Below, one piece after another: positions 12,656 to 22,703 of a stretch of DNA of 64,000 nucleotides; the stretch's first letter is position 1, and each line of letters begins with the position of its first letter. The position numbers were made by a program, and so were the translations under genes. Origin of the DNA: Hygrophila difformis (Eukaryota > Streptophyta > Magnoliopsida > Lamiales > Acanthaceae); assembly GCA_030278955.1 (NCBI GenBank), contig JAOANR010000006.1, forward strand, positions 27,659,763-27,723,762, in the 5' to 3' direction. The notes beneath the pieces were generated by a model. That model was not told the DNA's origin, searched no databases, and saw nothing but the letters and a program-made list of their open reading frames with translations.

Positions 12656-12973
12656 AACCTGTAAACATACATTTTTTGTGGAATTTATCTTTCCATCTTT
12701 TTATTTTTGTGGGCTATTTTATTCTTTTGCCCATCTTTTTCATTCCTTTCTCCTTTCTTTTCTTTTTCTCATATTTTTGGATTTTTCTAACATAAATGTG
12801 TAATAAAATTACATATTTTTGCATTTTTCATACCAGCTTATTATTTTTACAATTATGCATAAATCAGTCCAATTTAACTGTTTTCTTATTTAATATAAGA
12901 CCGGAATGCGATCAAATGCCCGTTTCAGACACGGAAATGGATTGAAAATAATGGATATTTCTGGCCATTATCA

Positions 12974-15510
12974 GTGGCCAGCTCCCCCACATGAATTCAG
13001 ATTACGTTTTATAGGCTCCCTGCGCCCGACCGTGAGCTGTGGTGCTCTCAACGATCCGCCAATGTAAGGTGTTTCCTCCATAGCAGGTAATGGGCCAAGT
13101 CCTTGCATTTGTTGATTTATAGACGGGTCGCAGTGGGGGGTTGGATTCAAATAATGGTCTTGAGTCACAATTGGTTCTTCAGCCACGTCCTGGCCTTCAT
13201 TTCCATTAACCTGAGGTGCTGGTGGTAGTATAACAGCCTGTACAAATGCAAATCAGTACCAAGGAATGAATCAGTTACTTAGTTGAAGTTAACAGAAAGC
13301 ACCACATAAATAACACCATGTATACAACCCAATATTAATACATGTGTTGCTTGATTATGTAAGCTTGTTGGCTGTGTAGTAGCAATGGTTTCAGACCCAA
13401 CCTGTCGTCCTCCGCTAGAGGCCTACATTTCAAGTGGGTGTAGAATTATAATGAAGTGTTTGATGTCAATAAATATACAAAGAAAGAGTGGATTGTAACT
13501 TGAGGATTCTGTGATGTTCCAGCGCATGAGGTACTAGCTTTCCTCCTAGCCTACATGTACTAATTCTAACATGAGCATTTGAGGGATTGATGCCATATTA
13601 GAATTTGTTAAGCAATTTACCAATACCTTAGCCTGCCGTCTCTTCTCTCGGATTTCATTGGGAATTTTAGGATAGGTGGTCACACGGTGTCCTTCTTCAC
13701 CACACGAAGAGCAATGTGTTACTGTATACCTTTGGGTCATCTTTGTGGGGTCATTTGTATACCTTCTTGTAGGGCTTTTTTTTTGTATCATTAACACTAC
13801 CCTCCTTGAATTAGACGGTCTGCAAATACCACTAACATTCAAATACGACACATGTGAATTAATTCAGCAAATAACAAACACTTTCAGCAACAATGAAGGG
13901 AATTAATTCAGAAAACACCAGAATTGATTAGCAAAAACAATTGGTAAATAATTCAGCAAATACCAGACACTTCAGCAATCACCAGTGACTTAAAGCACAT
14001 AACAACAAAATTAAAATTAAATAGCACTTCCATACATGCCAACACCCCTAGGAAAGTTTGGTGGAGCTGGTGGTATATAGGCCGATTGCTGCTAGAACTT
14101 GTCACTTGCAATACCAATTATTGGTAATTGGTAAGCCTTCTTATAAGTGGCCATAGAGAAAGACCTCTCCACATATTGAACATGATCATCCCATTGCTTG
14201 GAAATGGCTTCTAGGGCATGAACGCACGGGATACCATTTAGTTGCCAGAGCCTACATGAATGCTTTCTCCTCATAAGATCTAACAACAAACTGTCTCTCA
14301 CCCTACATCATTCTTATTTGCCAATGTTGTTCACTTGACTAGATTGGAATACAATCTCCCAACTTACGAGCATTCTTCCGTATTATTTTTCAATATGTGG
14401 ATAGATCTCTCGGTTGCACCACTTAGTTGAAGCCCTATCTAAATTTTCAGAATGTCTCTTTATAATGTACTCTCGTATCCATTCAAGGCTTGTAATAATT
14501 GTCTTGCTGCGACACTCTTTGATGCACGAGTTGAATGATTCACAAAAATTATTTAACAGCATGTCACACATAGGTCCCTCTGAGAAGTGAGACTTAGTCC
14601 ATTGTGTAGGCTCTCTTTCAGACAACCATTGCCAAGCAGCCTCAGAATAGTCCTTGATCTTTTTCATTTCAGCAGCAAACTCAGGAAGAGTATCAGCCCT
14701 TGCAACAGTCCACAACATGGTTTTCAATGCAAGTCCCCAAAACCCAGTTTTAGTGAAGTTGTTGTGTGTCGAACACAAAACCTATGATCTGCACTAGGGA
14801 ATTCTTCTTGCATTGCTCCAATTACCCCTTTTTGTCTATCAGAAATAAAAGTAAGATGCCTCACATGTTCAAGTTGCGGGTCCTCTTTCAAATTGCTAGA
14901 AACCATTGCCAATTGTCCTTGTTTTCAATAGGAATTACGGCATAGGCAATCGGGTACAATGTGTTGTTCCCATGAACTCCAACAGTCGTGAGCATCACAC
15001 CCTTGTGTGGTCCACTTAAATGGCAACCATCCACCCCTATCAATGGCCTGCGAATAACACAATTCGGGTCAGTAAGCATCAACAATTTTGATGAAGTAAT
15101 AAAAATGCCTACTAACTTGTATATATTACCTGTAGCAGAATTTCTAACCTTTCTTCAAAGCTTCAAAACAGACATAAAATCTATCAAACCTTGTCTTACC
15201 ATCAACATCTTCTATGCCTACGATGACAATACTTCCAGGATTTCTTTTTCTAAGCTCTTCGGCATATTCCCACAACTTTGAAAACTCGTATTCAGATGAA
15301 CCATTAAGTTGTTGTAATGCTCTTTTCTTGGCACTTATCTCTTGATTCTTCGTGACATTTACTTTCAGCTCTTTTATTACATCAAGCCGGAAACCTTCGG
15401 CCGACCTTCTCGGATCAGAAATGAATTTGTCCCTGAATCCCTCGCTCAACCAATGACTGTTCACAACCGGAACATCGTGTGTTTCCATGCAAGTGTGTGT
15501 GGAATCAAAC
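12974..15510 (-). pseudogene. MULE (MuDR-type) transposase, 3' half, decayed
   Basis: Minus-strand pieces, in order: the exon 15510-15144 (start of the MULE transposase core, with WLSEGFRDKF and ending FYVCFEALKK); 15085-14888 with the first catalytic Asp in GVDGCHLSGPHKG; 14912-14724 with the second Asp in TFISDRQKGV; 14778-14383, the alpha-helical part (LLNNFCESFNSCIKECR); 14301-14092 with a SWIM-type zinc motif (CRLWQLNGIPCVHA); 13851-13546 with a zinc knuckle (CSSCGEEGH) whose last Cys is Tyr; and a Pro/Gln-rich tail to 12974. Neighbouring pieces are in different frames, so several frameshifts exist besides introns. The acceptor at 15510/15511 reads AACAG/GTTTG. The gene is truncated by the A1 LTR. 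Transposase origin is sure, activity very unlikely. Confidence 0.85.
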
Positions 15511-15578
15511 CTGTTTTATAGTTCAACAACATCAAAAAAAATTCAGATTACAATTGGGAAAATCCAATTAAATAACAC

Positions 15579-18066
15579 TGTAACACCCCGGATTTGATAA
15601 CCCAGGCCGGGATGTCACCGCCACATCTCTCTAGCAAGACACGGACTCTCCGAGCTTGCCAAAGAGATGCAAGGCTATAGGTATTGCAAAAAGATTTAAA
15701 ACAAGTCCGGAATCTATGTAAAAATAATAAGTGTCATCCACACATATAGTAGTAAATATATATTGCAGCGGAAAAATGTAAATGGGCCGACATGGCCAAA
15801 ACTCGGGATTTACATGCCCGTTATGCAAGTATCGTAAAAAGCAAATAAACAATGTTTAATAATCCATCCCCAATGCACATGCTATGCATCATCTCCGTAC
15901 TCTGAAATAAAAAGAGAATACAACAATTTTATCAGTATATAAAATACTGAGCAAGTCGATCCTAACATAGCAATAAAGGGATTTAATTAGATAATTTAAA
16001 ATTTCACTCCTAACATGCATTCACAAAATTTAAAGGAAATAATAATTTTAATTGTGTATTTAAACATGCATCTAATCTACAATAATAATTTAGTCATGCC
16101 ATGAAATTTAAAGACATAATTTAAATGCATAATTTAAAGACATGCAAAAATAAATAAATACTTAAAAACATTAAATCTTTTATTTCCCCCGTTACGAAAC
16201 CATTTCTCAGTGTTTTGTATAGCCGGTGATCCGGCGGCCACAGCCGTGTCGTAAGTATCTTGTATAGCCGGTGATCCGGCGGCCGCAGCCGTATCTGCCA
16301 TACCCAGTAACACTCCGGAGCCTCGAGAAATCCATACGGACAACCCGAGAGAGTAGGCCATGTATCTCCCGCCAACTGGCGTAATATTGCATCAAATTCT
16401 CTCGTCCATTATAGGCCCGAAGAGAAAAGGCTAGAGGGGCACCCTGCAGAGCACTCACCCTCCACCAAGTATCTCATGTATCGTTTAGATTTAATGTATC
16501 GGGGTTTTTCAAAAGTGTAGATGTATCGTGTTTCAAATCTTTGACCGTTTGTTTCGAAATTTCAAAACTCTTCGATTTAAAAGTATCTTGGCGTCACAGT
16601 TTGCGCCTTTCTCATTTAGAAATCCGTTTCAAGCCCGAAAATTCTGAAACCTTCACACTTTATGCAAAACACCCTAACGAACAACTTTCGTGTTTTAACT
16701 TTTTCAAAATAAGTTGAGGAAACATGTCAAAAATCGATTTTACTATGCAATCAGAAATCTGTCCGAACTCAGGTTTGACACATTTCAAAATCTCGACTTT
16801 TTAACATATCAAATGGACTCCAAAAATTCTGAAATTTAATATGCACATACTAGACATGATTATCTACAACTTTCATGTAGATTGTAAAGATCAAATCGGA
16901 CTAGAAATTATAGAAATAAATTCACTAAGTTCGAACATGTTCATAGACAGATTTCCACACGTTTTGTCAAAACAGTTTCTTTTCGATGCGATTTAAAATA
17001 GCAAACGTTAACGAAAATGGCTGAAATTTTTACACAACCTAGATTTATGTGTTAGGATTAAAAGTCTAGTTTTGAGTTTCTCGGATTGAATCCTCGAAAT
17101 ATGAGTTCTAGGCCTAAAACAGAAACTGCGCAAGATGGGGTTTTTAAGTTTGATTTTTACGTTTTGTTACATTACACCTATACCGGACGCCCCGAAATCA
17201 CCCGTATTGATATGGAAGGCTCAACTTACAGTGATAGAGAGGTTTGGGTCGTCCTAAGGTCGCTGGCTCGTCCAAAATCCTACGAACGGATCTCCTCAAC
17301 GTCAAGTTTCCGACTTTGGCCACGATTTCGAATCGGACGAAGAAATCCAATGTTAGATCAAGTTTTCGGGTTCAAAAACTTAAATAGAACTCTAAGAACG
17401 ACTTACCACAGATTAGAATACAAGGAATCTTGTATTCAACGCCTCCTTCGTCGGTTTTCGTCGCCGGGAAGTGATCGGAAAGTCGTCGGGAAGTCGCCGG
17501 AAAGTGTTTTGGCTTTGGAGAGAGTTGAGAGGGTTTGAGAGTGAATGGTGACTGATGAGAATGGGGGAGAGGCTGCCCTAGGTCGCCTAAAGGCTTCCCC
17601 CTTCGGCCAAAATCCGCTTTCCAAAGTCGGGAGGTCGAATTATGGTAAGAAATCGCCGAAAACGCGCAAGTTGCCAAAACCTGTAGGACCACGCGGGGTT
17701 GGCGCGCCTTTTAGCCAAACCCCGCCCGGCCAGCGCGCGAGACTCGCCTGGACTGCGGTCCGGGCGGGTCCGTGCGATCCGATCCGTCGGGTCTTTTCTC
17801 CTCTCTTTCGGACTTCTATCCTTCCCCGTTTTCGCGCTCGATTTTTTTCCGGGTCATTTCCGGATTATGCTTCTCATCATAAATTTATTCCGTCTCAATT
17901 CGATTACGTGCTTGAAATCCTAAGACCGTCGATTTTGGTCCGTCGGGTTCTAATTCGTCGTCCTTGACTTCCGTGCATTTCCGCGTCTACGGGTTCTCGG
18001 AAACAAAACCTTCTCTCCTATTGGATTAATTCCTATTTTTATATTCTAAAATTTACGGGTATTACA
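15579..18066 (-). mobile_element. 3' LTR of the chimeric gypsy element
   Basis: Left LTR, 2,488 bp, near-identical to 22704-25191. The stretch 17450-17960 is strongly GC-rich. It contains a two-copy GTATAGCCGGTGATCCGGCGG tandem motif around 16216-16290. Plus-strand open frames inside it (17086-17538 and 17545-17967) occur in both LTRs only because the LTRs are copies. Confidence 0.93.
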
Positions 18067-18080
18067 GTCTACCCCCCTTA
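18067..18080 (-). other. Polypurine tract of the chimeric gypsy element
   Basis: The minus strand reads AAGGGGGGTAGAC directly before the 3' LTR start TGTAATACC. This is the expected plus-strand primer site and confirms the element's orientation. Confidence 0.8.
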
Positions 18081-18350
18081 AGAACCAACTTCGTCCTCGA
18101 AGTTGTACTTCATCCTCTCGCGAGTTCGGGAATTGTTTGATTAAGCGATTGTATTATTGTGTGTCGTTGTTTGTTATTATTTGACTGAACCCAGAATTGA
18201 AATTTCCGAGTTGCCTACGTACCCCGTGAAGGGATCAAGTCATTACGTAGTTCAAAACAATTTGAATTTGTTTATTTGGGGTACAAAGTATTCGTACAAA
18301 ATTTTCAGAAATACTCGGGTTGTCACATCCTCCCCCTCTTAAGATTACAG

Positions 18351-18980
18351 TTATGTCCCCATAACTGTTGTCGCACTGTCTTGGAATAGGGTTGGATATC
18401 GATCCTTCATGTCTGCTTCTAGCTCCCACGTTGCCGTCTCGGCTTCGTGGTTAGACCAAAGAACCTTAACCATCCTCACGGTCTTATTCCTTGTTACCCT
18501 CTCCTTCTTGTCGAGTATTCGCACCGGAATTTCTTCATAGCTTAAGTCATCGTCCAGCTCAATTTCCTCCGGTTGGAGTACGTGGGTCGGATCATGGACG
18601 TATTTCTTCAGTTGCGAGACGTGGAACACGTCGTGGACACGAGCGAATTGTGGCGGTAATGCCAATCGGTATGCAAGATTCCCCACTCTTTCTAGGATCT
18701 CGTAGGGTCCTATGTATCGTGGGCTTAATTTTCCCCGCTTGCCAAAACGCATCACACCCTTCATCGGTGATACCTTTAACATGACCTTATCGCCTATTTG
18801 GAATTCCAAATCTTGCCGTCTCACGTCGGCATAGCTCTTTTGCCGGTCTTGCGCGGCTCTCATCTTTCCTTGGATTATTTTGACTTGTTGAGCCATGTCC
18901 TCAACAAGTTGCGGTCCAAGTACCCTAGTCCTCTCGCCCTTTTCCCAGCTCAATGGGCTTCGGCATTTGCGTCCAGCCGT
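18351..18980 (-). pseudogene. Residual pol end: integrase C-terminus with chromodomain
   Basis: The open frame runs from 19187 to 18351, but recognisable pol homology starts only near 18980 (GRKCRSPLSW). Integrase C-terminal motifs follow: GPQLVEDMAQQVKIIQ, FQIGDKVMLKVSP and the GPYEILERVGNLAYRLALPP block. A chromodomain-like tail follows (EEIPVRILDKKERV through TWELEADMKDRYPTLF). This order identifies a chromovirus of the Tekay/Del kind. Protease, reverse transcriptase, RNase H and the integrase core are missing. The first 70 or so residues of the open frame are the reverse complement of the antisense gene's leader, so the chimeric junction lies at about 18980. Confidence 0.85.
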
Positions 18981-19027
18981 ATTTTGTAGAGCAGAGGAGG
19001 GGTAAACGCGTAGGAAAGGAGGAACAA

Positions 19028-19875
19028 TTATATATATATATATATATTTTTTTTTTTCCCTTTTTTTTTTTTGTCCCGCGCGGGGTCCGGGCGGGTTTTG
19101 GGGTTTTACCGCGCGGCCACCGCGCGGCGTCTCCAGGGTGGAGAAATAGGGCTCGCGCCCCGCGCGAGCCAGTTCTGCCTCTCCCATTCCGAAATTCCTC
19201 TCATCCTACTCTCAAATTCGTCCTATCGTGCTCAGATTCTCCCAGTCCCGACTTCGATTTCTCTTTGTGAGGTATGTATCTTCTAATTTCGCTTGCCAAT
19301 TTCAAGTTTTATGCCTTGATCCGTTAGAATTTGGTTGAATTGTGAAATTAGGGTTTTTGTGTACAATTTGGGGATTTGTTGTTTTTAAGCTTGTTTTGCG
19401 CGAATTAGCAAGCATAGGTGCCTATTGATGTTGGTTTTATTGATTTTGTTGAGTTTATGCCCCAATGTGTATTTGTTCTTGGCCATTTCTCGGTGATGTG
19501 GGTATTTAGGAGTAATATGGAATTCTTCATTTAGGTGGTATTGTGACATGAAAGATGGACTCATTGTTTTGGTGTCATATTATGATGATGAGTTGTTGCT
19601 TGGGTAAATGTTAATTTATGGGCAAATTTCGTGTATATTATAAGTATAATTGAAGCTTGTTGTCTTTCGCATTTAATGTGTTCGATGAAATGCCGCAATG
19701 GGCTTCCGAATTTATTTAGGTACAATCAGTGGTTTGGTTATCTTCTGGCATGTATTAGTAACTATGAAGTTCGAAGCTTTCTTAGATTTCTCCCGTCGGA
19801 ACTATGTATATATATATTTGATGTTATTCCGTGTGTGGGTCATTAGTCTAACAATTGGTATTGGGTGTTCGCAGG
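19028..19875 (+). promoter_or_regulatory. Promoter, leader and 5' intron of the antisense gene
   Basis: An (AT)n run with TATA character (about 19029-19048) and a T-rich tract precede a GC-rich leader (19075-19195). A good donor (GAG/GTATGTATC) follows at 19271/19272, then T-rich intron-like sequence, and an acceptor (TTCGCAG/GATG) at 19874/19875 directly before the ORF's ATG. This looks like a complete host-style promoter and 5' intron carried inside the retrotransposon. The splice sites are predicted by eye only; the start of transcription is a guess. Confidence 0.5.
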
Positions 19876-21210
19876 ATGTTGCTCTTCCCGTGGTTCATCT
19901 TGGCATTCCTTATGGTCCTTCCGGGGGCCAAGAGACGGGCTACTCGACGTGACGCAGCCGGCCCTAGCACTGCCGCTCCGGAGATGCCGGACATTGATGA
20001 CAGTGACGACAGTGAGTCCGAGGAGGACGAGGAGCGGGTGCCGAGGCTCAGAGATCTCCCTGACGAGGTGCGTCCTCGCCGGCATGATAGGTTCCGTTTC
20101 TCGTCGATGGCCGCCCAGGACTTCTACTTCGACGAGCTTCGTCAGAAGAGGGCTTACGTTCCCGAGCGAGGCTTGTTCCCCGATCATATGGGTGACGATC
20201 GGATCAGTGCACTTTTGGGGCATCTCCAGTGGACCGGTCTTGCACGTCATCCCGACGGCATTGCCTCCGGCTATCTAACTATGGAGGTTATTGCCAACAT
20301 CAGCGGTCTTGGGGTAGACGACGACCTTTCTCGAGTCTGGGTTCGTGGTCGCTACTTAGACTTCAGTGCTCGGGCGATCAACATCTATTTCGGCCTTCCC
20401 GATGATGGTGCGTTCCGACCACAGCCGGAGGGACGGGTTTATGCTCCTGCCTGGGGTGTCTTGTGTACCGAGGTACCCCCGCGGACTGGATACCCTCACG
20501 AGCTACGACTGACGTCCTTGGATGCTCCTTGGCGTGTACTTGCTCAGCTTTGGTTAGGACGCATTCGGCCGATCACCCGGAGTCATATCGTCATAGATCA
20601 TGTCTTTGAGACTGTCTGCTTTATCGCACGAGGCGGTCGGGTAAATGTGGGCGCGTGCATTGCGGATAACCTGAGGGGTTTACGACGGGGGCGAGGGAGT
20701 AGGGTGATCACTCATGCACACCTCATTTGTGGGCTGTGCGCTGCCCAGGGGATCCGCACGTCTCCCGAGACGGACCCCTATCCTTTAGCTCCAGGTGAGC
20801 ACTATCGTATTCCGTCTTATGCCGCTCGGCGCAGCACTTTGCGTCGTGGAGCGCCTCGGGCTATACTGCGCCCGCAGCCTGAGGATGGTGGTTTGATCTT
20901 AGTTGTTCCTCCAGAGCGGCCACCTCCTCCTCCTGTGGTTCCACAGCAGGGTGGGGTTCCACCGCAGGGTCAGGACATGACGCGGATGCTCCAGATGATG
21001 CAGGAGATGCGTGTCAGCATAGATGCCGGGTTTGCAGCTGGGCAGGCTCGTTACGATGCCTTGGATGCTAGGATGGATCTCTATCAGGATCGTATGGACA
21101 CGCTCACTATGAGACAGGCGGAGCAGCAGGCCACCATGGCTGACATGTATGGCTACATGCGTCAGATGGACGACTACATGCGTCGCCAGTTCCCGCCTCC
21201 TGATCAGTGA
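19876..21210 (+). CDS. Antisense 'putative plant transposon protein' ORF
   Basis: The frame is open from 19855, but I place the start at the ATG at 19876, one base after a good intron acceptor, giving 444 residues. After a hydrophobic N-terminus and an acidic Ser/Glu/Asp stretch, residues about 70-290 fit the plant 'putative transposon protein' domain seen in the 3' ORFs of plant retrotransposons: RAYVPERGLF, then VWVRGRYLDFSARAINIYFGLP, then a helical block ending HLICGLCAAQGI. A Pro-rich hinge follows, and a Met/Gln-rich coiled coil of about 75 residues ends the protein. It lies antisense to the host element, between a gag-position ORF and the pol remnant, where the rest of pol should be. 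The frame is intact and GC-rich. Its biochemical function is not known. Domain assignment rests on pattern similarity to the ORF at 44569-46095. Confidence 0.7.
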   Translation: MLLFPWFILAFLMVLPGAKRRATRRDAAGPSTAAPEMPDIDDSDDSESEEDEERVPRLRDLPDEVRPRRHDRFRFSSMAAQDFYFDELRQKRAYVPERGLFPDHMGDDRISALLGHLQWTGLARHPDGIASGYLTMEVIANISGLGVDDDLSRVWVRGRYLDFSARAINIYFGLPDDGAFRPQPEGRVYAPAWGVLCTEVPPRTGYPHELRLTSLDAPWRVLAQLWLGRIRPITRSHIVIDHVFETVCFIARGGRVNVGACIADNLRGLRRGRGSRVITHAHLICGLCAAQGIRTSPETDPYPLAPGEHYRIPSYAARRSTLRRGAPRAILRPQPEDGGLILVVPPERPPPPPVVPQQGGVPPQGQDMTRMLQMMQEMRVSIDAGFAAGQARYDALDARMDLYQDRMDTLTMRQAEQQATMADMYGYMRQMDDYMRRQFPPPDQ

Positions 21211-21705
21211 CCCCTCGTTTTTACGGTACTCCTGGGGTGCGTAGTAGGAGTAGTTTCCTTATGAGACTGTAAGACGATGGTTTTCATCTCTGTGTTTTGT
21301 AGTTTGTGCTTTTATGGTGTTACTCCATTATTATCTATTTTGGTTGTAAATTCTGGAATTTCGGTTAAGTGATGACTTGGGGTTTCAGGGTTTAGGGTTC
21401 AGGGTACTCTCGTTTGATGGACATTCATATGTGTTGTTTGCTTATTAATACCTTGTTCCTTTGTTCTGTTGAGTCCCTCCCATATGTTTGGACTAGGAAG
21501 GCGTTTTTTTTTTTTTTCATATATATATGTGCATGTATATATGTATGTGGGCACTATGGATGATGGAAAAGAGAATATAACATAAATGCTTGTATTTTCA
21601 TTGCTCAATAGAAAATGTTAGTTGATACAAGCTGCAGGAATCACAAGGATAGGAATGGCTCGGAAAATAGGAAGGGTAATAGTAGAAGGAATTCGGTAAA
21701 GGTCC

Positions 21706-22233
21706 CTAAGCTGAGGGAGTGTAGGTGGTTGGGTCCTCCATGGGATCATCCTCATCACTCGACTCCTCAACGGTACCCCAGCCAAGGGGTCCATGGAATA
21801 CTGGGCTCGCTGGCCAATTGGGCCCAGCGGCCGGGGCAGGATCAATGACGACAACTGAAGGTTGGGCGGCTGTAGGGACAGCGTCAGGATCAACTACGGG
21901 GCTAGCTGCGGGAGGAGTCCCCGGGTCGAGAGGGGCAGGGGGAAGTAGATCGTCCTTCAGATGATGCAGTTGATGTCCCACGACCCCTACTTCGGTCTCT
22001 ACGTCGTCAATCTGGGTCTGAAGTTCAGTCTCGCGGGCCTGGAGTTCGTTGATTTGGATTTGGAGTTGGGTTATATCTTGATGTCCTGCTTGGCCCAGAT
22101 TAGTTAGGTGGCCCAGGTTAGCTCCCATTTGTTCTACCCTTAGTCTGAAGTTGTTCACGTTTTGAGGAGATTCGAGGTACGCCTCAATCAACCTCATTAG
22201 TAGGTTGATCATGTTCGCGTTTGGGGCGGCCAT
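21706..22233 (-). CDS. Coiled-coil ORF in the gag position, unrecognised
   Basis: This is the first ORF after the primer binding site in element orientation, 175 residues. Residues about 8-100 are rich in Leu, Gln and Glu with heptad character (QLQIQINELQARETELQTQI), so a coiled coil is likely. The rest is Pro/Ala-rich with an acidic end (ESSDEDDPMED). I see no capsid or zinc-knuckle motif and do not recognise it as a chromovirus gag. It may be a gag N-terminus too diverged to recognise, a fragment left by recombination, or a chance frame. It converges with the antisense gene, whose 3' non-coding region (21211-21700) lies between. Confidence 0.4.
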   Translation of the reverse strand: MAAPNANMINLLMRLIEAYLESPQNVNNFRLRVEQMGANLGHLTNLGQAGHQDITQLQIQINELQARETELQTQIDDVETEVGVVGHQLHHLKDDLLPPAPLDPGTPPAASPVVDPDAVPTAAQPSVVVIDPAPAAGPNWPASPVFHGPLGWGTVEESSDEDDPMEDPTTYTPSA

Positions 22234-22326
22234 CTAATGTCACAAGGAGGTTAGAGTTAGAGTATGTTTCGAATATAAGTCATGATATGCAGGAATTTAA
22301 ATCTATATGAATATGCACATGCAATT

Positions 22327-22345
22327 CCCCCCCCCCCCCCCCCCC
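22327..22345 (+). repeat. Run of 19 C residues
   Basis: An uninterrupted C19 tract in the untranslated leader of the chimeric element (minus strand G19, followed in element sense by the gag-position ORF). It may be length-variable or a sequencing artefact. The AT-rich leader 22346-22689 shows no gene. Confidence 0.9.
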
Positions 22346-22689
22346 AAAAAATAAATTTTAATGCATTTCTAAATTTAATCATGGGTTTAAAAAGTTGGGC
22401 CTCTATATTGGCCAAAATGATAATTTGGACTTTAAGAAGTAAAAACATGGGTACTGGGCCGAAATGGTTGGGCTTAAATAATTATAAATATTGGGTCAAA
22501 ATAATTTAACCCCCTTTGGGCTCAAAATATTATACTACTTGGGTAAGAAAATTTTTGGGCTCAAATTTTGGGCTAAAAATAATAATACTAGTAGTCTTTA
22601 AAATAATAATGATGATAATAAATTTAAAAATAATACTTAGTTCAAAGTATTTTAAAATAATAATAATAGTAGCTTAAAAATATTCCGGG

Positions 22690-22703
22690 CTCTGATACCA
22701 ACT
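22690..22703 (-). other. Primer binding site, tRNA-Met type, chimeric element
   Basis: The minus strand reads TTGGTATCAGAGC right after the LTR end at 22704, complementary to the 3' end of plant initiator tRNA-Met. This fixes the right LTR as the 5' LTR. Confidence 0.9.

Larger units (their letters stand above)
3891..12973 (-). mobile_element. Athila-like Ty3/gypsy element A1 (incomplete)
   Basis: The order on the minus strand is LTR (12973-8305), tRNA-Asp-type primer binding site (8304-8287), gag (from 8147), protease (about 5907-5190), and reverse transcriptase down to 3891, where A0 interrupts it. The rest (RNase H, integrase, 3' LTR) would lie left of the window. The Athila clade is inferred from the PBS type, the gag N-terminus and the protease motif CDLGSSINVMPLAMARRL. 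Several frame changes and stops make it a dead copy. It is inserted in the 3' end of the MULE transposase at 12973/12974. Confidence 0.8.
8305..12973 (-). mobile_element. A1 5' LTR, 4,669 bp
   Basis: In element orientation the LTR starts TGATAATGGCC at 12973 and ends GTTTCA at 8305, directly before the primer binding site. The start matches that of A0 at 3890, which fixes this boundary. The right flank is MULE transposase coding sequence, and the first five flanking bases are GTGGC; the matching duplication would lie left of the window. The 10490-10930 and 11600-12215 stretches are AT-rich with no gene. The LTR is unusually long and holds two arrays of an inverted word separated by a TATA box. 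No open reading frame in it looks real. Confidence 0.8.

Noticed and set aside
3..12973. Blocks 3-3890 and 9082-12973 as the two LTRs of one element (both begin TGTCACACCC and end TTATCA)
   Set aside because: No target duplication fits, no primer site lies beside 9082, and 3891 falls inside RT coding sequence. The true LTR end is at 8305 next to the tRNA-Asp primer site, so TGTCACACCC is internal LTR sequence, and the two blocks are too diverged.
13676..15281. Plus-strand frames within the MULE region
   Set aside because: They lie opposite recognisable transposase coding sequence and carry no domain of their own.
17086..17967. Plus-strand open frames of 150 and 140 codons present in both LTRs (also 24211-25092)
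   Set aside because: They are preserved only because the LTRs are young copies. They are antisense to the element, GC-driven, and show no recognisable domain.
21618..21964. Other open frames overlapping the gag-position ORF and the antisense gene
   Set aside because: They are shadows in other frames of GC-rich sequence with no domain pattern.
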